DNA from: Alkalicoccobacillus murimartini | Lineage (GTDB): Bacteria > Bacillota > Bacilli > Bacillales > Bacillaceae_D | Assembly: GCF_030813245.1 (NCBI RefSeq) | Contig: NZ_JAUSUA010000001.1 | Location: 1 to 64,000, forward strand | Direction: 5' to 3' | DNA length: 64,000 bases | In this document: positions 1 through 7,231 of the stretch, one piece after another | Layout of the letters: each line of letters opens with the position of its first letter | Position numbering within the stretch: the first letter of the stretch is position 1 | Notes under the pieces: model-generated | Told to the model about the DNA's origin: nothing | Databases searched by the model: none | What the model saw: only the letters and a program-made list of their open reading frames with translations | Translations under genes and position numbers: made by a program

Positions 1-96
1 GTCACACCCGTTCCCATGCCGAACACGGCCGTTAAGCTCTTCTGCGTCAATGGTAGTTGGGGGCTTCCCCCTGCGAGAGTAGAACGTTGCCGGGCT
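1..96 (+). rRNA. rrf: 5S ribosomal RNA, 3' part
   Basis: The window opens inside a 5S rRNA: the conserved CCGAACACGG loop and the closing helix through GTTGCCGGGC are present, while the 5' end lies before base 1. It is the last gene of an rRNA operon that runs directly into the tRNA array. Confidence 0.93.
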
Positions 97-104
97 GTTA
101 TTAT

Positions 105-179
105 TCCACAGTAGCTCAGTGGTAGAGCAATCGGCTGTTAACCGATCGGTCGTAGGTTCGAGTCCTACCTGTGGAGCCA
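105..179 (+). tRNA. tRNA-Asn(GTT)
   Basis: Full cloverleaf with a TCCACAG/CTGTGGA acceptor stem, anticodon GTT and an encoded 3' CCA. First tRNA after the 5S gene. Confidence 0.97.
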
Positions 180-184
180 TATCT

Positions 185-279
185 GGAGAGCTGTCCGAGT
201 TTGGCCGAAGGAGCACGATTGGAAATCGTGTAGGCGGTGTAGAACCGTCTCGAGGGTTCGAATCCCTCGCTCTCCGCCA
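185..279 (+). tRNA. tRNA-Ser(GGA)
   Basis: Class II tRNA with a long variable arm, GGAGAGC/GCTCTCC acceptor stem, anticodon GGA and encoded CCA. Confidence 0.97.
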
Positions 280-296
280 GCTTACCTATATAAAGT

Positions 297-371
297 GGCC
301 CGTTGGTCAAGCGGTTAAGACACCGCCCTTTCACGGCGGTATCACGGGTTCGATTCCCGTACGGGTCACCA
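297..371 (+). tRNA. tRNA-Glu(TTC)
   Basis: Cloverleaf with GGCCCGT/ACGGGTC acceptor stem, anticodon TTC and encoded CCA. Confidence 0.97.
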
Positions 372-400
372 ATAAACTTTTTATACATAACTATTACCCA

Positions 401-476
401 GGAGGATTAGCTCAGCTGGGAGAGCATCTGCCTTACAAGCAGAGGGTCGGCGGTTCGAGCCCGTCATCCTCCACCA
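401..476 (+). tRNA. tRNA-Val(TAC)
   Basis: Cloverleaf starting GGAGGAT, anticodon TAC, encoded CCA. Confidence 0.97.
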
Positions 477-511
477 TTTTTAAAAAGAATCATATAGTGA
501 CTTTATAACGA

Positions 512-585
<74 letters not shown>

Positions 586-593
586 TTACTATT

Positions 594-670
594 GGTCTGG
601 TAGTTCAGTTGGTTAGAATGCCTGCCTGTCACGCAGGAGGTCGCGGGTTCGAGTCCCGTCCAGACCGCCA
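594..670 (+). tRNA. tRNA-Asp(GTC)
   Basis: GGTCTGG/CCAGACC acceptor stem, anticodon GTC, encoded CCA. Confidence 0.97.
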
Positions 671-693
671 TTTTTATTTGAATAAGATAGTGT

Positions 694-769
<76 letters not shown>

Positions 770-772
770 TTT

Positions 773-848
<76 letters not shown>

Positions 849-910
849 CTACACATAGTCAAGTAGCTGTTGACTAAAAGATTGAACTTGTGTATCATTG
901 TTATTGCTTT

Positions 911-995
911 GGAGGGGTAGCGAAGTGGCTAAACGCGGCGGACTGTAAATCCGCTCCCTACGGGTTCGGCAGTTCGAATCTGCCCCCCTCCACCA
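911..995 (+). tRNA. tRNA-Tyr(GTA)
   Basis: Class II tRNA with a variable arm, GGAGGGG acceptor start, anticodon GTA, encoded CCA. Confidence 0.97.
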
Positions 996-998
996 TTT

Positions 999-1072
999 AG
1001 GGGCATAGTTTAAAGGTAGAACAGAGGTCTCCAAAACCTCCGGTGTGGGTTCAATTCCTACTGCCCCTGCCA
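999..1072 (+). tRNA. tRNA-Trp(CCA)
   Basis: AGGGGCA/TGCCCCT acceptor stem, anticodon CCA, encoded 3' CCA. Confidence 0.97.
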
Positions 1073-1100
1073 ATTAAAACTTAAACGATATAAAAAATAT

Positions 1101-1174
1101 GGCGATTGTGGCGAAGTGGTTAACGCACCGGATTGTGATTCCGGCATTCGTGGGTTCAATTCCCATCAGTCGCC
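1101..1174 (+). tRNA. tRNA-His(GTG)
   Basis: Carries the extra 5' G (G-1) opposite discriminator C that is diagnostic for tRNA-His; anticodon GTG; no encoded CCA. Confidence 0.96.
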
Positions 1175-1179
1175 CTTTT

Positions 1180-1254
1180 TGGGCTATAGCCAAGCGGTAA
1201 GGCAACGGATTTTGATTCCGTCATTCCCTGGTTCGATCCCAGGTAGCCCAGCCA
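1180..1254 (+). tRNA. tRNA-Gln(TTG)
   Basis: TGGGCTA/TAGCCCA acceptor stem, anticodon TTG, encoded CCA. Confidence 0.97.
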
Positions 1255-1262
1255 TTTTTTTT

Positions 1263-1334
1263 GCGGAAGTAGTTCAGTGGTAGAACATCACCTTGCCAAG
1301 GTGGGGGTCGCGAGTTCGAATCTCGTCTTCCGCT
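1263..1334 (+). tRNA. tRNA-Gly(GCC)
   Basis: GCGGAAG/CTTCCGC acceptor stem, anticodon GCC, no encoded CCA. Confidence 0.96.
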
Positions 1335-1350
1335 TTTCTTCTTTTTTTAC

Positions 1351-1421
1351 GGCGGTATAGCCAAGTGGTAAGGCACGGGTCTGCAAAACCCTTATCCCCG
1401 GTTCAAATCCGGGTACCGCCT
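1351..1421 (+). tRNA. tRNA-Cys(GCA)
   Basis: GGCGGTA/TACCGCC acceptor stem, anticodon GCA, no encoded CCA. Confidence 0.96.
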
Positions 1422-1440
1422 TTTTTATTTTTTTCTGCCT

Positions 1441-1526
1441 GCCGGGGTGGTGGAATGGGCAGACACACAGGACTTAAAATCCTGCGGTAAGTGATTACCG
1501 TGCCGGTTCAAGTCCGGCCCTCGGCA
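1441..1526 (+). tRNA. tRNA-Leu(TAA)
   Basis: Class II tRNA with a variable arm, GCCGGGG acceptor start, anticodon TAA, no encoded CCA. Confidence 0.96.
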
Positions 1527-1540
1527 TCATCTTTATATTT

Positions 1541-1617
1541 GCGCCCGTAGCTCAACTGGATAGAGTACTTGACTACGAATCAAGCGGTTAGAGGTTCGAC
1601 TCCTCTCGGGCGCGCCA
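1541..1617 (+). tRNA. tRNA-Arg(ACG)
   Basis: GCGCCCG/CGGGCGC acceptor stem, anticodon ACG (A34 is normally edited to inosine by TadA), encoded CCA. Its place between the two tRNA-Leu genes is the main difference from the order of B. subtilis trnD as I recall it. Confidence 0.96.
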
Positions 1618-1623
1618 TTTTTT

Positions 1624-1704
1624 GCCGGTGTGGCGGAATTGGCAGACGCGCACGACTCAAAATCGTGTTCCTCTGGAGTGCCGGTTCGACCCCGGCCACC
1701 GGTA
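1624..1704 (+). tRNA. tRNA-Leu(CAA), island integration target
   Basis: Last tRNA of the array: class II fold, anticodon CAA, G1 x T72 wobble at the acceptor end, no encoded CCA. Its 3' two thirds, from the base before the anticodon stem, is the left copy of the 60-bp repeat that bounds the genomic island. The gene therefore stays intact after integration. Confidence 0.95.
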
Positions 1705-1709
1705 TTATA
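1650..1709 (+). repeat. attL, left 60-bp direct repeat
   Basis: Sixty bases identical to 10613-10672. It covers the anticodon stem-loop, variable arm, T arm and acceptor end of tRNA-Leu(CAA) plus 5 nt of flank. The anticodon stem-loop at its left end is a natural inverted repeat and a typical crossover site for tyrosine recombinases. Confidence 0.95.
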
Positions 1710-1734
1710 TTGATAGCTAATAGGCTATTAAATC

Positions 1735-1767
1735 AACGTTTCTTACATTGTGTAGGAAGCGTTTTTT
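1735..1767 (+). terminator. Terminator after the tRNA array (island-borne)
   Basis: A 13-bp stem (two G-T pairs) with a 3-nt loop followed by six T, just inside the left island end. It replaces the array's original terminator, which integration displaced to 10684-10715. Confidence 0.85.
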
Positions 1768-1850
1768 GTTTATTCTAAGACGATTGTTACTAAAAGATCG
1801 TATTCAAGAAATCGTGTGCGTTCCTGTCAAAACTTAAGGAGAGATCTAAA

Positions 1851-2825
1851 ATGACGAGACGTTCAAATGAATTATCAGTAGAAGAGTTATCTGTTATTAA
1901 AACTGTAAAAGTAGTAAAAGATATAAATTTTAAAACCGCTCTTACTTTTTTTATTGATGATTGTGAAATAAGAAATTTAAGGCCACAAACTATTCAATAT
2001 TATAAAAATGAGCTATCAGCATTGTACAAACTATTAAAAGAAAATGAAATTAATCCAGAACCAAGCCATGTTAATCGAGATGACATAAAAACAATAATCT
2101 TAACCATGAAAGAAAAAGGCTTACAAACAGTAACAATCAATACTAGGTTAAGGGCAGTAAGAGCATTCTTTAATTTTTTACATAGAGAGAGGCATATTAG
2201 CAGTAATCCTTTGAGTGAGATTAGCTTACTCAAAGATCGTAGAAAAGTAGTAGAGACATTTACAACGTCACAGTTAGATCAAATATTTAATCAGCCGAAC
2301 TTACGATCATTTGTGGGTGTAAGGGATTATACTTTCATGCTCGTACTGCTAGAAACTGGTATACGAGTAAGTGAGCTTGAGGGGATATGTGTACAAGATA
2401 TAATGTGGAATGAATCAAAACTTCATATTAGGAATACAAAAACATATAAAGAGAGGCTAGTACCAATCCAAAATAAAATGAAAACTCAATTACAGAAATA
2501 TATTCAGGTTCGAGGGAGATTGGATAGTGATTCTTTGTTTGTAACACTTGATGGAAAGGCAATGTCTAAGAGGCAATATCAGAACAGAGTAACTTTCTAT
2601 GGTAAGCAAGCTATAATAAAAGGCGTTAGATGCTCATGTCATACTTTTAGACATACCTTCGCTAAATTAAGCGTTAAGAACGGAGCTGGAATATTTGAAC
2701 TTCAGCAGATCCTGGGTCATACATCTATGGATATGGTAAGAGTTTATGTTAATTTATTTAGCGATGATGTTATTGAAAAGCATAAGTCCTTCTCTCCACT
2801 AAAAAATATCCAACCTAGCAGGTAA
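1851..2825 (+). CDS. Tyrosine recombinase/integrase of the island
   Basis: 324-aa site-specific recombinase expected to integrate and excise the island at tRNA-Leu. An N-terminal SAM-like core-binding region (about 28-125) precedes the catalytic domain (about 135-310). Catalytic residues visible: Arg172 in TGIRVSE, a beta-hairpin Lys near 197-200, His264 and Arg267 in HTFRHTF, His290 in LGHTS, and the nucleophile Tyr299 in RVYVNLF. All are intact. The start ATG follows AAGGAGAG at good spacing. It sits about 140 bp inside the left repeat, the usual place for an island integrase. No small excisionase gene is obvious next to it. The XerC/D-like length and domain order make the family call secure; the exact attachment site is inferred from the repeats. 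Confidence 0.95.
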   Translation: MTRRSNELSVEELSVIKTVKVVKDINFKTALTFFIDDCEIRNLRPQTIQYYKNELSALYKLLKENEINPEPSHVNRDDIKTIILTMKEKGLQTVTINTRLRAVRAFFNFLHRERHISSNPLSEISLLKDRRKVVETFTTSQLDQIFNQPNLRSFVGVRDYTFMLVLLETGIRVSELEGICVQDIMWNESKLHIRNTKTYKERLVPIQNKMKTQLQKYIQVRGRLDSDSLFVTLDGKAMSKRQYQNRVTFYGKQAIIKGVRCSCHTFRHTFAKLSVKNGAGIFELQQILGHTSMDMVRVYVNLFSDDVIEKHKSFSPLKNIQPSR

Positions 2826-3001
2826 TTTCACTATCTATTAAAATTGGGGAAAAAGTAATTTATTGTTATATACCGGAGTAATATGTTAGTATATAGCTAA
2901 TTAGTTGTTGTATTAGTAATGTTTTAAAATGATTCTAAATTCCTATGTTTGTATTTTTTATTTTTAAAGATTTAGAATACTTTACGGTGGTGAGCTAATA
3001 A

Positions 3002-3517
3002 ATGGCGAGGATTACAGAAGCATTACTTAAAGATCAAAATCGATTCATATCAATTAATGATATTACTCCTGGCGAATATTCAGATCAATTTAAAGGTAAC
3101 TTGTTTTGTACTACGCCAAGTTGTCCTGCTCAAGTGTCCTATGTTTATAAAGAGAATAATAGAAGCCACTTTAGAACATGGCCTGATAGTAAGCATTTAG
3201 AGCAATGTATGTTTTTCTTTGAAAAAGTTAATGAGCGTGCCAGTAATCGTAGAAATGGAACAATTGAAGGTACAGTTACAAGTACTCAAATAAAAAGATC
3301 TCTACAGGAAGCATTTGATAACGAAATTATGAGTGATATGGAGAGAGATTTAAGAAGACAAAAAGATAGAGAAAATAGAGCTCGTAGGCAAAGAGAACGT
3401 GTTGTTAGGGCAGAGACTCAGAGCCCTGAAGTAAGGGGAGTTACAGATCCTAACAGAATCAATGACGATACAAATAATGTAGGAACTCGTCTCTATATAT
3501 GCTATGAGAGACAATGA
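3002..3517 (+). CDS. CoiA-like zinc-finger protein, possibly truncated
   Basis: 171-aa protein I do not recognise with certainty. Residues about 34-70 look like the N-terminal zinc-binding part of CoiA-type proteins: a C-x4-C pair in FCTTPSCP, then a basic strand, then a SHF motif with a later His and Cys (KHLEQC). A highly charged Arg/Glu-rich helix, probably a coiled coil, covers about 100-140. The protein then stops after a hydrophobic YICYERQ, which reads like the beginning of another beta-strand, so the gene may be the front half of a longer nuclease-like protein. A terminator follows within 25 bp. CoiA acts in DNA uptake and recombination in competent Firmicutes; a similar role here is only inference. 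Confidence 0.6.
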   Translation: MARITEALLKDQNRFISINDITPGEYSDQFKGNLFCTTPSCPAQVSYVYKENNRSHFRTWPDSKHLEQCMFFFEKVNERASNRRNGTIEGTVTSTQIKRSLQEAFDNEIMSDMERDLRRQKDRENRARRQRERVVRAETQSPEVRGVTDPNRINDDTNNVGTRLYICYERQ

Positions 3518-3537
3518 AAACCAATAAAATACAGAAG

Positions 3538-3568
3538 GCGTAGTCTAGAAATAGATTACGTCTTTTTT
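3538..3568 (+). terminator. Terminator after the CoiA-like gene
   Basis: CGTAGTCT pairs with AGATTACG (one G-T pair) followed by six T. It separates this gene from the serine recombinase. Confidence 0.75.
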
Positions 3569-3800
3569 ATGAAAAATATAGACATAGAGCACTAAATTAA
3601 AAAAGAGAATGATATAAGTTAATATCAATTGCATTAAATGTATGTGCATCTAGACCATGATTTAAATGAACATATTATTATCTTTATATTTCGTTCAAAT
3701 AAAGTTTAATTTATAATTAATGAACAAATTGCAAGTTACATTAAGGACTTTATATGAACATTATGGTAAAATATACTTAATTCTCAGAGGAGGCATGGCA

Positions 3801-4379
3801 ATGCATAAAGGAAAGGTCATAAGCTATGTTAGGGTTTCAACAGTTGATCAAAATGATTTACGACAGATAAAAGCAATTGAAGAACGCTCCAATATAGACA
3901 AGTGGTTTATTGAGAAAGTAAGTGCAAAAGATAAGGGAAGAAAACAATTACAAGCAATGCTAGAGTATACTCGTGAAGGCGATACAGTTGTTATAAATGA
4001 TTTCTCAAGACTAGCTAGAAGTACAAAAGATTTACTTGATTTAGTGGAGTTAATGAAAAAGAAAAATGTCACATTGATATCATTAAAAGAGAATATTAAT
4101 ACCTCAACACCACAAGGGAAATTAATGCTTACTATGATAGGAGCAATTAATGAGTTTGAAAGAATGAATATGTTAGAACGACAGCGTGAAGGAATTGCAA
4201 TTGCTAAGAAGCAAGGTAAGTACAGAGGTAGAAAAGCAATCGTTATAGATGATAGATTCAAGGCATTACAGATAAAATATATGAACAGAGAAATTAATAA
4301 GACAAAGTTTGCTAAAGAATTAGGTGTTAGCAGGACGACTCTGTATAAGATGCTTAATGAGTATGAAGTAAGTGATTAA
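3801..4379 (+). CDS. Serine recombinase (resolvase/invertase family)
   Basis: 192-aa small serine recombinase. The catalytic Ser13 lies in YVRVSTVDQ; the LARSTKDLLDLVE and TPQGKLMLTMIGAINEFER segments are family hallmarks, followed by the long E helix, a YRGRK hinge and a C-terminal helix-turn-helix (TKFAKELGVSRTTLYKML). I place the start at 3801 because AGGAGG lies 7 nt upstream; an in-frame ATG at 3795 is too close to that site and one at 3720 has no site. The small size fits Tn3-type resolvases or DNA invertases rather than large serine integrases. I find no partner transposase, so it may be a resolvase relic or an inverter of island DNA. No inverted repeat pair that could be its target was found. 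Confidence 0.93.
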   Translation: MHKGKVISYVRVSTVDQNDLRQIKAIEERSNIDKWFIEKVSAKDKGRKQLQAMLEYTREGDTVVINDFSRLARSTKDLLDLVELMKKKNVTLISLKENINTSTPQGKLMLTMIGAINEFERMNMLERQREGIAIAKKQGKYRGRKAIVIDDRFKALQIKYMNREINKTKFAKELGVSRTTLYKMLNEYEVSD

Positions 4380-4598
4380 CTTTAATAAAAGGATAATTTT
4401 ATTCAATATACAGTGGTTAACTTTCTCTTATTACTATGATTACTCTTTTTGAAGGCAAATGTATATTGATACCTTTTTACACAAGCAATTGTAATTTGTT
4501 CGTACCTCAAAAATTAACAATTGTTGCGATGCAAAAAGGTAACGCCAAAAACATCGCTAACAGAGAGTTCTTGAATAAATTACTTAGAAAAATAATTT

Positions 4599-4628
4599 TT
4601 GAACAAAAATTGCTTCCTATTATATAAT
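4599..4628 (+). promoter_or_regulatory. Sigma-A-type promoter for the 386-aa unknown gene
   Basis: TTGAAC, an 18-bp spacer and TATAAT, ending 63 bp before the TTG start chosen at 4692. Its presence inside the in-frame extension argues against a start at 4599. Confidence 0.65.
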
Positions 4629-4691
4629 AGTATTCTTTTAATTATAGTAATCGATTCTTGTTCAAAAATAGTTAATAAAGGAATTGATAAC

Positions 4692-5852
4692 TTGTTAAAT
4701 AAAACACATATATATACCTTAGAAGAGGCTGTAAATAGTGCTTATAGTAATAGTGCACTAAGAAAACATTTTTATGAAAGAGAAGCTAAGAGTAAAAAAG
4801 GTAAAGGTAATTTAGGTGCAAATCAAACTAAACAGTTGCTCTTAAATTTAGATATTGATTGGACTGATGTTAAGATTTCAGGGAAAGGTGCAGATAGAAT
4901 TATAAGCTGTAGTGGTAAAAGAGAACAGTCTATAAGAAAAAAAGATAATAGAAAAGATAATGGAAAAGGGCAAATCCTCTATGAAAGTGTTGTTAGAGAT
5001 TTAGTTGTAATACATTTAAAACAAAACAATAAAACATTTTCCAACACAATTTCATCTTTTGCTCACAACCTTGAATTAACAAGTAATACGTTATATTACG
5101 CTAGCAAGGTTAAGGTCTCAACAGAGCAAAAAAAACATTACGATAATTTACTTTCGAAATATAAAATAGGCTACTCGATGTTTTGGCATATAGTTTCAAA
5201 AGAATCTAAAAGAATCCATGATAATTTAAATAGTATACTAAAAAGAATGTCTGAGGAAAATATAATTAGGTACAAAACTTTTTTGAATGCAGTTACCATG
5301 AATGCTAATAGAGAGCACTATGCACTAGATATTAAAATAGCTGATGAAATTAAAACTAAGATGAATGAGTTGCGAGAAAAACACGATGTGTTAATAGTCG
5401 ACATCTTATTTAAACCTAACAAGTACAAAGTTTTACAGTACAGAAGAGAGGAACAAACCTATCTTAATTCAATAGGGATTATGTATGTGTATGAAACAAA
5501 AAAAATAGATCTAATTAGTGATGGTTATGAAGTTAAAGATGATATGAAGAGTAGCTTTATTAATGAATTTAAAGTGAAACATGTAGAAATTGTGAAGAAC
5601 TTAGCTGAAAGAATACAGGATAATTTCAATAGTAAATTAATTAAACCTAAAGATAACTCTAAACTTCTTTTAGAACTTGGTGGCAAGAAGAAACCAGAAC
5701 ATGCAATATTTAAAGGAACAGAGTATCAATTAGTAATGGAGAATAGTACTAGACTTTTATACGATCGATTAGCACAAGCCAAAGTAGCCGGAACTTTTCC
5801 AACCGAGTACAGCGTTAACTTGAGGATTATTCAAGATATTAACTACGACTAG
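4692..5852 (+). CDS. Island protein of unknown function
   Basis: 386-aa soluble protein that I do not recognise. The start is the TTG at 4692, which follows AAGGA with 9-nt spacing and lies downstream of a good promoter; the reading frame is open further upstream but lacks a ribosome site. The N-terminal 100 residues are very basic (SKKGKGN, RKKDNRKDNGKG), suggesting nucleic-acid contact. The middle (about 120-260) is predicted helical, and HDVLIVDILFKPNKYKVLQYRREE reads as a short alpha/beta unit. There is no membrane segment and no nuclease or NTPase motif that I can name. It stands alone between the recombinase and the defence-like operon, with its own promoter and terminator. It could be an island regulator, a replication or maintenance protein, or a further defence component. 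Confidence 0.7.
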   Translation: MLNKTHIYTLEEAVNSAYSNSALRKHFYEREAKSKKGKGNLGANQTKQLLLNLDIDWTDVKISGKGADRIISCSGKREQSIRKKDNRKDNGKGQILYESVVRDLVVIHLKQNNKTFSNTISSFAHNLELTSNTLYYASKVKVSTEQKKHYDNLLSKYKIGYSMFWHIVSKESKRIHDNLNSILKRMSEENIIRYKTFLNAVTMNANREHYALDIKIADEIKTKMNELREKHDVLIVDILFKPNKYKVLQYRREEQTYLNSIGIMYVYETKKIDLISDGYEVKDDMKSSFINEFKVKHVEIVKNLAERIQDNFNSKLIKPKDNSKLLLELGGKKKPEHAIFKGTEYQLVMENSTRLLYDRLAQAKVAGTFPTEYSVNLRIIQDINYD

Positions 5853-5909
5853 AAAATACAAGATACCTCTTAATATATTCTTAGAAGATCATTTTTTTGT
5901 CATAGCAAT

Positions 5910-5942
5910 AAGAGCCTGTCACGAGATGGGTTCTTGTTTTTT
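5910..5942 (+). terminator. Terminator after the unknown 386-aa gene
   Basis: AAGAGCC pairs with GGTTCTT around an internal CACGAGA loop, followed by a T-rich run. Confidence 0.7.
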
Positions 5943-6361
5943 ATACTATTTTATATGGTATAATTGTAATAGTATTGAAAAAGAAATATGTTGTTTCACA
6001 TATTACAAGCTCTGTAAAAGTAGCTATATATCTCACCTGCAAACGCTTATACTACATCTCAAATCAAAACTAAAAATGTAGGGGGTAGTTTTGACCTTAT
6101 TAAAAAAGATACCCGTAATTATTCTTGTAAGCACTATCATCCGTCCAATCCATGTTAATTATACTACCGTGTGAATTAATAAATTATCTACTTAAAAGAC
6201 AATAGTATGCGCGTGTATACATGCTATGATTATTTTTCTAAGTAATCTTATGAAATACGCTTTGAATAATATTACTATTTTTATTAAATTATTTGTACTT
6301 ATGCATTAGGCATAATCTTAGGGTTTTGAAACTCTAAAATAGATAGGAGGTTTAATGATAT
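5943..6361 (+). other. Long AT-rich leader before the defence-like operon
   Basis: About 420 bp with no convincing ORF. A TATAAT sits near 5956-5961. A perfect 9-bp inverted repeat (TCAAAACTA at 6064-6072, TAGTTTTGA at 6086-6094) encloses a G-rich 13-nt loop. Two more hairpins lie just before the operon start. It could hold an operator region, a structured leader or a small RNA. Confidence 0.5.
6262..6337 (+). promoter_or_regulatory. Promoter with two downstream palindromes, defence-like operon
   Basis: TTGAAT (6262-6267), a 17-bp spacer and TAAATT (6285-6290) form a plausible sigma-A promoter. Directly downstream are two inverted repeats: TTATGC/GCATAA (6299-6315) and TTAGGGTTT/AAACTCTAA (6318-6337). 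They lie between the promoter and the AGGAGG site at 6345, so they could be repressor operators or RNA hairpins that tune translation. Confidence 0.5.
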
Positions 6362-7168
6362 ATGAATGCAATTGAAACTTTAGAGGTTTCTAAGAACAAC
6401 TTAAAAATGGCTATATCAGAGTATTTTAATAATGATGCTGACCCATTTAAAGAGACTGTCAAAGCTGATTCGTTATTTAAAGATTGTAGAAATATAATTA
6501 AAAGGTTAATACCACTTAAAGATAGCTTTTCCATGCCACTATTTCTAAGAACAAGCAGGAGTATTGAAGAAGCTGTAAATTACCTAACTTCAAATTTAGA
6601 ATATGAGGAAAATCTTTATACAATTAATTCTCACATCATTCTTAGTTTTAATGAGTTCATAGACTATCTAGAAGAAGAACAAATAGATGTTAAAATTATT
6701 CATGTTGAATGTGAAGTACCTAAAGAATTAACCTTTATTCATATATTGGAATCTATCTCGAAGTGTGAAGATCGTATCAATATAGCAGATTATTCAGGGG
6801 CAGTTACAAGTGCTAAAACGTTAGTAGAAGGGGTTTGTAAAGAAATAATAAATAGGTTTCCTGAAGAAATAGACAAAAAAAAATATGATCTGCCTTCATT
6901 ATTTACAGAGGTTAGAAAAAACTTGAATTTAAATCCACGTGACCCTCATTTAGATAAATCATTAAAAGAAGTATTAACTGGCCTTATAAAAATAGTTAAT
7001 GGAATTTCTGAGATACGTAATATGCAAGGGGACTCGCATATACCGAAATATAAGATAGATAGACATCATGCATTATTAGTTGTTAATTCAGCCAAGACTT
7101 TGGTAACTTTCATATTCAATACATATGAATATCAATTTGAAAAAGGTAAGCTACTTAAAGCAGACTAA
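6362..7168 (+). CDS. Abi_C/HEPN-like abortive-infection protein
   Basis: 268-aa protein. The C-terminal half (about 140-260) has the pattern of the Abi_C domain found in abortive-infection proteins: DYSGAVTSAKTLVEGV helix, a linker, then EIRNMQGDSH followed by a helix starting HHALLVVNSAKTLV. R219 and H226 form an R-x6-H motif of the HEPN type (Arg-Asn at 219-220), the usual catalytic signature of HEPN RNases. The N-terminal half is helical and acidic with no motif I can name. It is the first gene of a three-gene cluster, 63 bp ahead of the RecQ-PRTase gene. HEPN toxins often cut tRNA or mRNA upon phage infection; RNase activity here is inference. AGGAGG lies 11 nt before ATG. Confidence 0.75.
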   Translation: MNAIETLEVSKNNLKMAISEYFNNDADPFKETVKADSLFKDCRNIIKRLIPLKDSFSMPLFLRTSRSIEEAVNYLTSNLEYEENLYTINSHIILSFNEFIDYLEEEQIDVKIIHVECEVPKELTFIHILESISKCEDRINIADYSGAVTSAKTLVEGVCKEIINRFPEEIDKKKYDLPSLFTEVRKNLNLNPRDPHLDKSLKEVLTGLIKIVNGISEIRNMQGDSHIPKYKIDRHHALLVVNSAKTLVTFIFNTYEYQFEKGKLLKAD

Positions 7169-7231
7169 TTTAACTTCAAAAATACGAATATAAAAATAAT
7201 TAACTAGTTGGTTATGAAAGGGTGAAAAATA

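Noticed and set aside
4436-4627. 63-codon ORF between the serine recombinase and the unknown gene
   Set aside because: No ribosome site and it covers the promoter of the following gene.
5943-6361. Retron non-coding RNA
   Set aside because: No reverse transcriptase is encoded nearby and the paired a1/a2 ends of a retron RNA are not seen.
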